This document shows, in pieces, positions 11,600-23,712 of a DNA stretch of 64,000 bases. Both the position numbers and the translations under genes were made by a program. Under the pieces are notes generated by a model, which did no database searches, was not told where the DNA came from, and was given only the letters and a program-made list of their open reading frames with translations. How positions within the stretch are numbered: the first letter of the stretch is position 1; each line of letters starts with the position of its first letter. This stretch comes from Microvelia longipes. Its lineage: Eukaryota; Arthropoda; Insecta; Hemiptera; Veliidae. The DNA lies in assembly GCA_018340805.1 (NCBI GenBank), contig JACMZG010000003.1, forward strand, positions 39,347 through 103,346. Reading direction: 5' to 3'.

Positions 11600-11650
11600 A
11601 ATCTGACGTTTCGTTCCACTGTGGGAGGCATCTTCAGGGATGTAGGGCAT
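11600..11650 (-). ncRNA. hammerhead-like motif at minisatellite edge
   Basis: The minus strand reads CTGAAGA, a hairpin stretch (GCCTCCCACAGTGGAAC), then GAAACGTC. ACGT is a self-complementary stem III and GTC a consensus cleavage triplet. Stem I pairing is poor. A mutated sister lies at 10370-10425. Confidence 0.35.
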
Positions 11651-12587
11651 CAAAAAGAAGTCAAACAATATTTATTTGACATAATTTGATACAACCGAGT
11701 TTGCAAAACATGAATAGTTGACACGATATAATTGTGCGAGATACACCTAGGAATGTAACAAGCAAAATAAAATGCTACATGTGGAACTGTTCCATCACTC
11801 GACCTTCGTCATCATTGATGCCTCGACATAATGTCGATTATTTATTCAGAATTTTTTTTTTTCCGGTGGGTATTATTTCCAAGGCGCTAAAACGTCTTAT
11901 GTCCAGTCCATTAAGTCCATTGTGCCCCACAGTCTGCACGACAGACAAGAACAAACCTGTGCACCAGGGCATTGGAGCACTTGTGAAACGAAAGAAAGTA
12001 GATTGTACTCAAGTTAATAGATTTAATAAGGTTATGAACAAAATTATTATTTTTTTCATGTTAGGTTATAGTCTGGTGGTAACGTCATTAAGGAATAAAT
12101 AGAGAATTTTAATGTAAGCCGCCTATAGCAAGTATTGTTACTATGTCCGACACTAGTCAAATAAAAGTCAGGTTATAACCTCTGACTGTGTTTGGTTTGT
12201 TTACATTGAATTGAACCATCTTATAACTGTCTATCAACTTGTGGGTTTCACCAACATCTTACCAAGGAAGGACATGACGATGATGATCATCAAGCAAGTT
12301 TTGTTTGTTTTTAATCAAAAATAGATGTCTGGAAAAATTTGAGATCTGTAAAAATAGGAAGGTTTAGGGGCGACCTGAATCTTAATAGCAAATATGTGTG
12401 TTCAGAGTACATTAAGGAATTAGTCAGAATAACTCCACTTCAAGAGGTTAGTTTCTCTTCAGATCTTTTTTAACATATTTTATTGATTAATACAACAACA
12501 ATTATGATTGTTACAAGTATTAGAGTTAAATAGTTTTAGTGGATTGAGTGACTCGGCACAACAATCCTGTGATCGCACTCAGGCAGG

Positions 12588-13523
12588 TGTAATTTTTTTT
12601 TTACACTTTAACCCGTAGGGTCATTTAGCGTTTTCCCTCACTCAAATCTCACTCAACATTAGCCCTGAGTTTTGTCACATCCCAATCATCTAGGAAGCCC
12701 ACCCCTCCGTACATGGGTAGCACATATAACCAGTTCACAGTGTGTCTGTTCATCCAGCCCAACCAGACCTCTATCCAAACTCACTGGTCTAGCTAGTGTC
12801 TGCGACTAGTTCCACCGTGTGCCTAGTTCAGCTAGACCAGCTAGACTCTGGCTAGGCTCACCGCTCTGGCTAGCGCCGACACTAGTTCACTGTGTGCTTG
12901 TTTCATCTAGTCTTACTAGCTCCTCTGATCACATTATCTCACTTGACCTCCCGTCCTTCCAGTCTCACCAATCTCACATTCCACTTAGCATCACCAGGCT
13001 CTAGCTTAGCTCACCGCTCTGGCCAGTCCAGCGCCACCCGACAAAGACCCAGCACCCCAGAATCAGCGTGCACGAACTCATTCTATAGCCCTGACCTGAA
13101 AGTCAAAGCTCCGCAGTGCCATTAGGAGACGTCTGTCTTCAAGAAACCGAGCACTTTGTTCCTAGTCACTACGTTACTCGTGTTGCCACCATCACTTCAC
13201 TGGCTAAAGTTTCGGACATACAAAGGCTCAGTAATTTTTCCGACCTTCAATCTCCCCCAGCCCGCAGAACATTAACGTTTTGTGAGCTGAGACAACGGAA
13301 ACGTGGATCCAGACTTGTCTCAGATGGAACTAGATCCAACCCCGCATTTGCGAATTAGTAGCCCAAGGAACACGTAAACCCTGGCTGGGTGGCCCGGCCT
13401 GAATTCAAGACCTCCGAGTGTACGGTACAAGGGAAACCTCATATTGAGGTCCTCCCCCGCTGGATTTGAACCCTCGACCTCAGTCGAAGGCGAGCGCTCT
13501 ACCACTGGCTACCGGACTCGGGC
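12588..13523 (-). mobile_element. long tRNA-headed SINE, copy 2
   Basis: Same order as 8626-9597 with a few percent divergence. The tRNA-like head is at about 13460-13523 and the 3' end at about 12588 (short T tract). Confidence 0.85.
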
Positions 13524-14850
13524 AGGGTAATTAAAATTAGTTAAATATAGTGGTAAATAAATTGTAAAGAAAATAATACTAATAAGATAAACAAATAATA
13601 ATAATAAAGAAAGATCTAATAAATAAATTTCCTTTCCTTTACCTCACGGTAGTGGTTTAAACCATTTTTAAAATTTTTTTTACTCGTGTTTGGGTTATAT
13701 TATTGGTGTACTTCTTTTGTATAAGTAGTTTATTTGTATCTTTTTACTCATTGTGATATTGATTGTTTTACTATTACGTTATATTTATTAGTTTGTAAGG
13801 CACTGATGATGACCTCTATAGGGTTGAAATTCTGTTTTGTTTTGTTAATATAGTAATTCGTAGAAAAACAGGGTCATTGCAGATAAAGCTTACCTAAGTC
13901 AACAAGTAGGGTGACAACAAGCACTTGAAAAGTTCCTGATAGTTTATTATGGTACAAACACTTTAAAACACAAATGCCATAATATTCGTTTTAAATTTTT
14001 AAAATAGCATAATATNTATTTTTCGACCTTCATCTCCCCCAGCCCGCAGAACATTAACTTTTTGGGAGCTGGAGACAACGAAACGTGGATCCAGACTTGT
14101 CTTCAGATGGAACTAGACCAACCCCGCATTTTGCCGAAATTAGTAGCCAAGGGAAACCACGTAAAACCCTGGCTGGGTGGCGGGCTTGAATTCAAGACCT
14201 CCCGAGTGTACGGTACAGATAACCTCATATTGAGGTTCCTCCCCCGGCTGATTTTGAACCCTCGACCTCCAAGGTCGAAAGCGAGCGGCTCTACCACTGG
14301 GCTACCCGGACGTCGGTGGCAGTGTAATTAAAAATTAGTAAAAATATAGGGGGTGGTAAATTAAATTGTAAAGAAAAAATAATACTAAAGTAAGATAACA
14401 AATATAATAATAAAGAAGACTAATAAATAAATTTTGCCTTTTCTTTACCTCACTGGTAGGTTGGTTTTTAAGGACCATTTTTAATTTTTTTTTACTCGTG
14501 TTTGGGTTATATTATTGGTTGACTTCTTTTTGTATAAGTAGTTTATTTTGTATCTTTTTTACTCATTCTGGATATTGATGTTTTACTATTACGTTATATT
14601 TATTAGTTTGTAAGGCCTTGGATGATGACCTCTATAGGGTTGAAATTCTGTTTTGTTTGTTAATATAGTAATTCAGTAGAGAAAAACAGGGTTATTGCAG
14701 ATAAAGCTTAACCTAAGGTCAAAAGTAGGGTGAACAACAAGCACTTGAAAATGTATCACTGATAGTTTATTATGGGTACAAAACATTTTAAAACACAAAA
14801 TTGCCACTAATATTTCGTTTTAATTATTTAAAATAGCATAAATATAATTA
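13232..14850. repeat. approximately 800-bp tandem duplication around a single n (possible assembly artefact)
   Basis: Sequence from about 13232 to 14013 is repeated from about 14021 to 14850, starting in the middle of the SINE (CGACCTTCATCTCCCCCAGC). An n at 14016 sits exactly at the junction. The second copy shows many single-base homopolymer changes. Confidence 0.85.
14018..14313 (-). mobile_element. 5' part of long tRNA-headed SINE, copy 3
   Basis: Head-proximal part of the same SINE family, inside the duplicated segment around the n at 14016. It may not be an independent insertion. Confidence 0.75.
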
Positions 14851-15249
14851 TAATATTGTAAAAATATTATAATTAAAAAGTTGAAAATACATCGATAACA
14901 ATAATTATTATTAAATGTGATAAGACTGATTTCCCGTCAGAACATGAGTTGACTTTAAAAAACTGTGAAGCGGTTTTGCAATAGAATAAAGCAGCTAGGA
15001 GTTTGAAAATAAAAGGTACGTTAAGCAACTAATGATAACCATGAAAAGTTTCTAAATAAATCTGCTGTGGTACGATACGGTCTCGCAATGAACAACACGC
15101 CCCAACACAACAGTAAATTTTAAAAATTAATTAAAAATAATTGGAACACTCTAAAGAAATTTTGCAAGTGATAATATTACTTAAATGTCGTATACTTTTA
15201 AATAAAAATAAATTTTTATTTTTATAAATTTGGCAAACATGCATCTCCC

Positions 15250-15425
15250 TCATTGGGTCATGAAGATCATATTCTACTGATAAAACTTAATGAAAGCGCA
15301 AGGGAGTTGAGAGCTCGAGTGTTGCCCCGCCTGCTGATGATGGCGTTCAGCCGAAACTGGCCCAAGGATATTCATATCCAACAGCAGGTATCAACGGAAA
15401 CTGATTCTTCAATTGTTTTACAAAT
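15250..15425 (+). mobile_element. fragment of hammerhead-bearing repeat (TTGAGAGCTCGAG family)
   Basis: It shares GAGAGCTCGAGTGTTGCCC, CTGATGATGGCG, GATATTCATATCCAACAGCA and GATTCTTCAATTG with 33180-33295 and, inverted, 61730-61815. The hammerhead-like core is CTGATGA (15334-15340) + hairpin GGCG/GCC + GAAA. Stem III is mutated (ACTGGCC). Confidence 0.6.
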
Positions 15426-15460
15426 TGTTGATAAGCTAGTGACGATGATTTTGTATTTAC

Positions 15461-15583
15461 CTTGATTTTCATCAATCGTTGGAATCAGAGAAGGAGGCCT
15501 CTGCTTATTCTGACTACTAACTCTTTCTTTTTTAACTCCTCTATACATATCACGACAATCATTGCACATAACATAATTAATAC
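15461..15583 (-). CDS. HERC1: HERC1 exon 19 (second Cys pair of zinc-binding block)
   Basis: 123 bp, phase 2 in, 1 out; acceptor ttgttatag, donor GTAAAT. It encodes INYVMCNDCRDMYRGVKKE, RVSSQNKQRPPSLIPTIDEN and Q. YVMCNDCRDMY corresponds to the YYLLCGTCREKY of HERC1, completing a four-Cys/two-His block with exon 18. The DGWFGG segment found in vertebrates between the two Cys pairs is not seen here. Confidence 0.93.
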
Positions 15584-15831
15584 CTATAACAAATACATCA
15601 AATTAACAACCCCTAATATTATACAATTATTAGGGCACAAAGGAGCAATTAAAACTAATATCAACACCAAGAACATCTTTCCTCTGATTAAAAACTTTAT
15701 TAAATAGAACTGGCCTTCCTAAACAAGTAATAACAAAATAATATTAACGAGAAAATAAATAAAATTGAAAACTAAAAGTTGAGAAATATTAAATATTATT
15801 ATCTAAAAAGTTAAAACACAAGTTTTTAAAT

Positions 15832-15911
15832 AAATAAGTGATAAGGGCACTTAACCAGAGGGTTGTCACTTCTGAAACCACTCTTTTAAGTGCCCATTAT
15901 CGCTTATTTCA
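15832..15911. repeat. short palindromic element
   Basis: AAATAAGTGATAAGGGCACTT at the left is answered by AAGTGCCCATTATCGCTTATTT at the right, giving an approximately 22-bp hairpin stem with a 35-bp loop. It is probably a tiny MITE. Confidence 0.75.
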
Positions 15912-17394
15912 TACAATAATGGAGACCCCAAAACTATACTTGCCGCCTATACGTTCGACATGGAAAAAACAGCTTGTTTTAATAGAAAACAGGCAGATGG
16001 TCCCAACTTGAGAAAGAAAAAAATACCCACAGGTACTTGGGTGATGCCAAAGGATAACCATAGTACAACCCCCCAGTGGGCGTACTTTAATATATTATAA
16101 TTCTTCATAAGAAATTAACAAATGCAATAATTATCTGTGCTCCCGCTAGATAATAAAGATGCGGACAGCAATTTGTTTTTAACATGACGATATCCTATAT
16201 ATCTATTGGCAAATGGATACATAGTACCCGCGATAGTTGTATAGTTGCCATTCTAGAAACAAAAATGTAAACGACATTAACATAGAAGCAGTGACAAATT
16301 AATATCAAGATCGAGATGCAATTTCGTAAGTTTATTAAACGTATCAGGAAAGGAACACTGCTGTGCTAAGTTATAACAACATTGTATCAATTTATTTTTG
16401 AATTCGAGATGCGGTTTCACAAAAAGATAAATGTATTTCACTTTGATATCAGAAGTGATATCAAAGAATCAGAAGTCTGATATCAAAGAAAAATTTATAT
16501 CAGACTTTCTCATTAAATAAATAAATATGTATATTTATACATCAATAAAGAAAAACAGATTAACAATTTTACATGCATGATTGATGTAAGAGACCTCAAG
16601 AAATAATTCTGAGCGAGGACCCTGCTTAGAACCCGTACAGATTATATTATATTTATACAACTTTGTTAATTCATAATCATATTCCTCTTTCTCATATTCC
16701 TCTGCATCAATACTTTTGATTTTTTGTAATTCCTCAAAAGCAGGTGTAAACAATACATAAAAAATGTTCATTAGCTTGTGATCTCTTAATACTTAACATT
16801 TTACTATTATATAAGACTTTAAACTTACTTATTTAATTACTTTTTTTTAATTTTTTTGTCTTTAAATATTATGGCTGTTCTCTTTGTCTTATTTTTAGTT
16901 AGTTTATTATACTCTATATTTTACTACTTTAAATCTTGATCTCTATATTTAGATATTAAGTTATATATAGGAGAAAAACTGGTAGTTCCTTTTGTAACAA
17001 TGTTTATATTTTAATTAACATATTAAAAAAAATAAATAAAAAAAAAGAGATTTATATTTTAATATATTTTAGCATCAAGCATATATTAAAACTTTCTATT
17101 TAAATTCAATATGGAACATTTTTCTAAAGTTTCTTATACATATTAGCATAAACAATTTGTGTTTATTCTTATTTATTTCATTACTTTTTTCTTTTTGTAT
17201 TAGTAATTACAATAAAAAAAAAAAAAATTGTAACTTATTTCCTTTTTTTTTAAAGATTATTTGATATAATGCTCATATTTATTATATTGTGTTATTGACT
17301 TTATTTATAATGTTTGTTTTTAATTATTTGTAAATTTTTGATCATGGTCTATGGACCGTTGACATAATAAATAAATAAATAAATTAAATAAATT
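15912..17394. other. intronic sequence without recognised genes
   Basis: AT-rich sequence. Apart from a short local palindrome around 16435-16505 (TTTGATATCAGAAG repeats), I see no supported feature. The open frames here lack splice or similarity support. Confidence 0.5.
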
Positions 17395-17406
17395 ATTATT
17401 AATTAA

Positions 17407-17697
17407 AATGAGATTGAGCAAAGTGGACGGTATTTCATACTAGAAATGAAGAATAGAGTCTCCACAAAATAATTGTTTAATGGCAAAGCGCTTTCAACCT
17501 AACATGAGGTCATTCATCATGAGCTTACTGAACTCACCGAAGGCTGTTCCATCTCAGAAAAGAAAATAGTTTTATGTATTCATAACTTTCATCTTTTATC
17601 TTCATGGCACTAATTGATGACCTCATGTTAGGCTTAAAGCGCTTTGCCAAATAAACTATTGTTTTTTGTGGAGCAACTCTATTCTTAATTTCATAGT
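17407..17697. mobile_element. palindromic hammerhead-type retroelement remnant, 12-bp TSD
   Basis: Inverted arms share AGAATAGAGT, CCACAAAA and GGCAAAGCGCTTTCAACCTA. It is related to the elements at 37117-37311 and 59902-60448. Flanks are ATTATTAATTAA at 17395-17406 and 17698-17709. The duplication is AT-rich but exact. The hammerhead-like cores in both arms are degenerate. Confidence 0.7.
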
Positions 17698-17879
17698 ATT
17701 ATTAATTAATTATAGTTTTTACGGGTAGGACGTTGCAATAAATAAATAATAATATAATTCAGATTGAGTAATGCAACAATGCTATAAAATAACAATTTTG
17801 TAAATTAGTTTTACTTTTTTTACTATGCATAGTTTACTATTTACTAGTTACTATGCATTAGTTTTTACTAGTGCATTTT

Positions 17880-18020
17880 TAACTATGTGAGGTTCGAGGC
17901 AAGCGAGGTCCAAAGAACGTGTTACAGTATAAATTTGGCAAATGGTATATCTGAGAATGAGGCAAAGCAGGTCCCGGAAGCAGTGAGAATGAGAAAAATT
18001 TCCGAGGTACACCGTACCTG
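17880..18020. mobile_element. SINE body fragment (5S-headed family, tentative)
   Basis: GAGAATGAG...AAATTTCCGAGGTACxCxGTACCT resembles segments at 27225-27340 and 49190-49295. The 5S-like head is not evident in this copy. Confidence 0.35.
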
Positions 18021-18225
18021 TTTTTTTGGTTAAAAATGAATCTATGAAACCATTAGAAGATATAAATATGAAAAAATTGTTCCCACTTACAGGCTTATCC
18101 TTGTGAGATTTCACATCTAATATGTATTGTAAAATATACTCCATGTATATTGTTATTTGTGAAATTTAAAAACTTTTTGAATAAAAAAAATAGTTAACAT
18201 TCTGTCATATAATGGGGTCACAATT

Positions 18226-19058
18226 ATTTGTTCATACGCTTGAGTTTAGTAGGGGTTTCAACCCCAACAGTTAAAACGGTATATTTAACCCATAGTTTAG
18301 ACCAGGCCTGGGCAAACTATGGCCCGCGGGCCACATGCGGCCGGCGGAGCATTTTTATGTCGCCAACCGGCAAAATTAAAACGTTTGGAAAAAAGATAAA
18401 ATAAATTTTAAAAAAATATTAGGTATATAAGAAAATAAATTATTTAATTTAAAATTATTAAGAAAAGTTAGATACCAAGATAAGGAAATAATGGATTGTT
18501 ACTTAAACTTTAAAGTTTGGAGAAACAAAACTAGTAATATAAGAAACAATTACATAAAGAGCGGCCGCCTTTCATATCAATTCATATTGTCAGATTTGGC
18601 TTTTTCTCTTTTATTTTCACAACAATAAGATAAAAAAAATCTACTTTGTCTTCTGTGAATTGCCGAAAAGGAGTTGATAAAATACAATCCCTTTGAACTT
18701 TTATTTCATAGGAATACTTTTTAAAATTATTTTTACACCTAGTATTCTAGCAAAATTTGTCTTCAGTTATATTTCAAGATTTGACGAAATATAAATGAAA
18801 ATTTGGCTTTAGTAAAACACCAAAGTAACAGCAATTTGTTGCGGGTTTAGCATACATTAAAATTTAAGGAATACGGCCCGCGACTGGCTGTAAAAAGACT
18901 AAGTGGCCCTTTCCTAGAAAAGTTTGCCCAGGCCTGGTTTAGACCCTACCCCGATAAAAACGAGTTTCAGAGTTAAACCCCATGTTAAATCCTGTTCACA
19001 CAACAAGGGGGTTGAACACTGGGTAGAAACCCCTGCAAAACCCCACGTATGAACAAAT
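18226..19058. mobile_element. TIR element with ATTTGTTCATACG ends, host of a nested hAT
   Basis: Left ATTTGTTCATACG (18226-18238) and right CGTATGAACAAAT (19046-19058) are perfect inverted copies. Inner GGGGTTTCAACCCC and GAAACCCCTGCAAAACCCC continue the TIR. It is split by the hAT insertion at 18303-18936; without it the element would be about 190 bp. Confidence 0.85.
18303..18936. mobile_element. hAT transposon, non-autonomous, perfect 8-bp TSD
   Basis: Starts CAGGCCTGGGCAAACTATGG and ends AAGTTTGCCCAGGCCTG, the well-known hAT terminal type with GGCCCGCGGGCC next to it. Flanked by GTTTAGAC on both sides (18295-18302, 18937-18944). No transposase frame is seen, so it is a deletion derivative. 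Confidence 0.95.
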
Positions 19059-19206
19059 CATATATTTCAAGAAAAGAACATGCATGTTCACCATTAGAAA
19101 ACTTAGGAACATGAACTCCCGTCACACCCTATTCTTTTTTAAACATTTTTTTGCATTCGGAATTTGGTTCTTACATGATATTATTTAACATTAAAAAACA
19201 CAAGAC

Positions 19207-19825
19207 TAAAGTGATGTAGAAATTCATACAGTAGGGGTCGGGGCGGGGGTCACAGGTGGCTCTAACTCCCTGGTTTCTAGGTCGGTTCCGAAAAAAAAAC
19301 AGGAATTAGTTGCATCAACTACCGCACCGAGCGCTAGTTTTCACCTTGTGTCCTTATCATTATTGTTATCAGTTTTAAATCGATACTAGTAGCTTATAAG
19401 ATATTTTTTTTAGAAAATAGGATAACGTGTGTTACGAAAGGTGTGTTATAATGAGACAACGAAGACATAAATTAAATTTATAATTTCTCGGTTTGATGTT
19501 TATTTACAAACATTTTTGATGTTTGTCTACAAATCATGGTTATCACAATATCAAGTCTACTTAAAATTAACACAACGTTTATATTTTTATAAAAGCGTTT
19601 ATGAAAATTATACCTTTAAAATAATTAATATAATTTGTAACATTGTTAAAGACCCTTTTAAATAATATTAATCTTGGAATTGAAGAAATCATTATTTTAT
19701 ATATGGGGTACAAGGTGAACAGACCTGCCACTAGCGGAGAAAGGGTGAACTTAGGGCAGGTCCATCTAAAGCAGCTTATTTCGGGGGAGTTACACCCCTA
19801 CTGTATGTATTTCTACATCACTTTA
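19207..19825. mobile_element. hAT-like TIR element, perfect 8-bp TSD
   Basis: Starts TAAAGTGATGTAGAAATTCA and ends as its inverted counterpart CTACATCACTTTA. Flanks are CACAAGAC at 19199-19206 and 19826-19833. TAAAG fits the hAT terminal consensus. The right half is repeated at 40569-40826 after the N gap. Confidence 0.92.
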
Positions 19826-19895
19826 CACAAGACCTTTTTAAAAATATCAAAACTGCACATAAAATATATTAGAAGGTTACATGTGGTTTACTTAC

Positions 19896-20025
19896 CTATA
19901 ACTATACCACAGGATGAGTTGCCACAAGGGGCACCACAACCGGGATGCACTGATAACATATGACTAGCTAAGAGACTATAAGATCTATTGCACAGACTAC
20001 ACTGACCACCTGTTGTAGCAAGCAA
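19896..20025 (-). CDS. HERC1: HERC1 exon 18 (Cys/His zinc-binding block)
   Basis: 130 bp, phase 0 in, 1 out; acceptor gtgttttag, donor GTAAGT. It encodes LLATTGGQCSLCNRSYSLLA, SHMLSVHPGCGAPCGNSSCG and IVI. The C-x2-C-x9-H-x4-H spacing followed by PGCG matches the small zinc-finger-like block of HERC1 (CELC...HMKRNHPGCG). The exon is missed by simple ORF scans because it is short and flanked by stops. Confidence 0.93.
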
Positions 20026-20279
20026 CTAAAACACATATGATTTGACATAAAATATTATTATAAATATGTGATTGATAAATAGCATTTTTGACCCCCCCTC
20101 CAATATTTGAGTAAAAAAATAATAGAATTGCCAACACTTATTTACAAACAAAAACTTTCCTAGTTCTAAAATTGGTAACACTGAATACTCATCCTTTCTT
20201 TTTTTTATTTAAATGCCTTTATTAAATAATTGGTTTTACAATATTTACATTACATATATAATATATTAAAAACAGGTAC

Positions 20280-20317
20280 CTCTCCGCGATAAAGCTTCGG
20301 CTTTGCGCTGCGGAGAG
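20280..20317 (+). other. strong hairpin with UUCG-type tetraloop
   Basis: CTCTCCGC (20280-20287) pairs with GCGGAGAG (20310-20317). Inside, AAAGC-TTCG-GCTTT forms a perfect stem capped by TTCG. It is GC-rich in an AT-rich intron and its function is unknown. Confidence 0.6.
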
Positions 20318-20592
20318 GAGTTCCTTAACTCTGTACATAAAAGATAGTTTTTAGCACTAGTAACTACTTAATCTAGGACATAAACTTAACCTACGTTTAG
20401 TAATTTCTAAGAACTTAACTATGTTATTTTATAAAATTTAATATAATTCAATGGTTTTTATAATAAATTTATTTATTTGTATTTTTGTATTATTTATTTG
20501 TTACATAAACATATACATATGCAAACACCACATACATACATATACACGCACACACATATACATATACACACATGCATACGTATCCACAATAT

Positions 20593-20594
<2 letters not shown>

Positions 20595-20670
<76 letters not shown>
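20595..20670. repeat. (AT)n microsatellite
   Basis: Nearly pure AT repeat that abuts the left end of the long inverted-repeat element. Confidence 0.95.
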
Positions 20671-20675
<5 letters not shown>

Positions 20676-22967
20676 GTGGTCCAGCTAAGAGGACAAGACC
20701 TTTTTCTCGGAAACTATAACTGCTAGAAGGATGCGGTTTTCGGCATTGGATTCAATGTAATAGTGAGCAGACGAGAAAAATCCGTTTTCGGGCGCGCTTT
20801 GCGCTGTCATAGAGATGTTAATGCTAACTTTTTTTAATTTTATAGTTAGGTATAGGGAACTTTTTTTTGTTCTTTAAAGAATGAAAAATAAGGAAGATTA
20901 GTGAAGACCGCATCAAAATCGGACAATTTTTAACCGAGCTATGATGAAAAAACATTTTTTTTTAAATTTAGCTCACTTCGGCGCCATTTTGGATGATGTT
21001 TGCATTTAAATAAAATTTATTATATGGACATATTTTTAAAAACTAGAATTGCTTTAATAAAAGAATGTCAAAAGTTTTATTCTAACCTCAGTTTTAGGTG
21101 AAAAAATAGTCGGTTAAACATAACAAAAACAAAAAAAAATATGGTTTTTCTAAGATACCATGAAAAGTAAGATAGGGAGCTATAGGTTTTTATGGTTTTG
21201 TACAGTTAGCCAACATAAAAAGCAACAAAATGAGTCCAATTTTTAACAAATTCGCTTCACAATTTCAAAAGTTATTACTAATAAATCTTCTTAAAATTGC
21301 CAAAAATGGAATATTTTTTATAGTTTACCACCCTATTGTTGATATTAATGGAACTGCAACGTCATCATACCTTTGTGATCTTTATTGCAGCTTGTATAAG
21401 GATTCAGGAACGCCTAAAAACACTTATTTTTTGTTCATTGGTTTTGGAGAAATTACGATTATTGGTGATTTTCGTCAATCGTAGAATGCAGATTAGAGGT
21501 ACCTTGCAAAAACCAAGTAAAATCCTTCATAAACGTTAATAAATAATTGATTTTATGATTTTTCAAAATTATTATCCTTTTTTTGTCACTCAATTGTACT
21601 ATATGTCTCATTATTTGTAGAGTACAGTTCAGTTCACCCATATTTAATGTATACAATATTTTTTACTAAATTTCCGCAGCAATGAAATATCACATTACAG
21701 TCTAGTTGTGTAATTTGCTATTTAAAATCGCGTGGGGTCAAGTCTGGTGACACTAATGGCCACTTAATTGAGCCGTAGGTCCCCATATTTTTTTTGCCTT
21801 AATTTGTAAAGTATGAATGATTATTTATCAATCTTGTGTTTTATTTCTTTAAACTAAGTTAAATTTTAAATTATTCATACAAAAAATCGACTCTTTTTAA
21901 AAAATGCGCACCTAAACGTAAATAGTATAAATAATGATTATTTATTGCTCCGGAAATAAAATTGGCTGGTTTCATTGTCGTTATTAAACAAATTTTCGCA
22001 GCAGTAAAATATCACTTTACAGTCTAGTTGTAGTTCTTTGCTATTTATTGGTCCTTCACCCCTAGAAACGAAGTAGTTATCATCAAAATCAATTATGTAT
22101 TAACGTTTATGAAGGATTTTACTTGGTTTTTGCAAGTACCTCTAATCTGCATTCTACGATTGACGAAAATCACCATAATCGTAATTTCTCCAAAAACCAA
22201 TGAACAAAAATAAGTGTTTTTAGGCGTTCTGGAATCCTTATACAAGCTGCAATAAAGATCACAAGTATGATGGACGTTGCAGTTCCATTAAATACAACAA
22301 TAGGTGTAAACTATAAAAAATATTCCATTTTTGGCAATTTTAAGAGATTTATTTAGTAATAACTTTTGAAATTGTTGAAGCGAATTTGTTTAAAAATTGG
22401 GGACTCATTTTGTTGCTTTTTTGTTGGCTAACTGTACAAACCATAAAAACTATAAGCTCCCTATCTTACTTTTCATGGTATCTTAGAAAAACCATATTTT
22501 TTTTTTTTTGTTATGTTTAACGACTATTTTTCACCTAAAACTGAGGTTAGAATTAAAACTTTTGACATTCTTTTATTAAAGCAATGTTTCTAGTTTAAAA
22601 ATATGTCCATATAATAAATTTTATTTAAATGCAACATCATCCAAAATGGCGCCGAAGTGAGCTAAATTTTAAAAAAAAGTTTTTTTCATCATAGCTCGGT
22701 TAAAAATTGTCCGATTTTGATGCGGTCTTCACTAATCTTCCTTATTTTTCATTCTTTTAAAGAACAAAAAACAAGTTCCCTATACCTAACTATAAAATTA
22801 AAAAAGTTAGCATTAACATCTCTATGACAGGCGCGAAGTGCGCCCGAAAACGGATTTTTCTCGTCTGCTCACTATTACATTGAATCCAATGCCGAAAACC
22901 GCATCCTTCTACCTGTTATAGTTTCCGAGAAAAAGGTCTTGTCCTTCTTAGCTGGACCACCCTGTAT
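20671..22967. mobile_element. fold-back transposon with about 860-bp inverted arms, copy 1
   Basis: Left arm from ACAGGTGGTCCAGCTAAG to about 21540 is repeated inverted from about 22099 to 22967 (CTTAGCTGGACCACCCTGT). A unique loop of about 550 bp lies between. Both ends sit in (TA)n, so the target duplication (TA or TATA) cannot be fixed. No transposase frame survives. Confidence 0.92.
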
Positions 22968-23048
22968 ATATATATATATATATATATAAGTGTATATATA
23001 TATACACACATATATATTACAACATATATGTATATATATATATATTAT

Positions 23049-23122
<74 letters not shown>

Positions 23123-23125
23123 TAT
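22968..23125. repeat. (AT)n microsatellite with short interruptions
   Basis: TATATA tract broken by CACACA and ACAACATATATG; it abuts the right end of the fold-back element. Confidence 0.93.
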
Positions 23126-23389
23126 ACATATACATACACACACATTATTTAAATGATTTATTTGTTTTGTTTTATTATTTATTATCAAATTAAAGTATAA
23201 TAATCTTTACATGGGTAATGTCTAACTCCCCTCTTACGGCTAGTAAACTGCTCAAGGTACAGGGTTTCTTTTTCTGATAGTTAATATTATCTATTAAAAT
23301 ACTTTACCTGCGATTGTTATTTAAAATAAAATTAAGAGATTTTCGGCCCTAGTGCTTTGGACCTCAGCCCCACTTCAAAGCCCCTGCGT

Positions 23390-23395
<6 letters not shown>

Positions 23396-23439
<44 letters not shown>

Positions 23440-23468
23440 ATATATTAATATATATATATATATATATC
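23396..23468. repeat. (AT)n microsatellite
   Basis: AT dinucleotide tract in the intron between exons 17 and 18. Confidence 0.95.
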
Positions 23469-23712
23469 CAAAAAAATCGACCCCCATCCCTACTCTAATC
23501 CATGACCCCAACCTCATAGGCTCATATTTCATTCAAAATTTGGTAAAAATTAAGTGGGGTTTCCTCTCCCATGAGTATCTTTATCCCCGCCTAAACTTAT
23601 CAAAGAACCAAAAGACTTTAGCAGTTTGTTAGTGTAAATGTGTATTCTGTGTTTCAACAAGACTTGATCAAATTTCATGAATATAAAATAAATGTCCAAA
23701 GTTGATACGTAC

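Noticed and set aside
11734..12102. 122-codon plus-strand frame
   Set aside because: No recognisable domain, and part of it is the repeat also found at 26487-27005; not supported as a gene.
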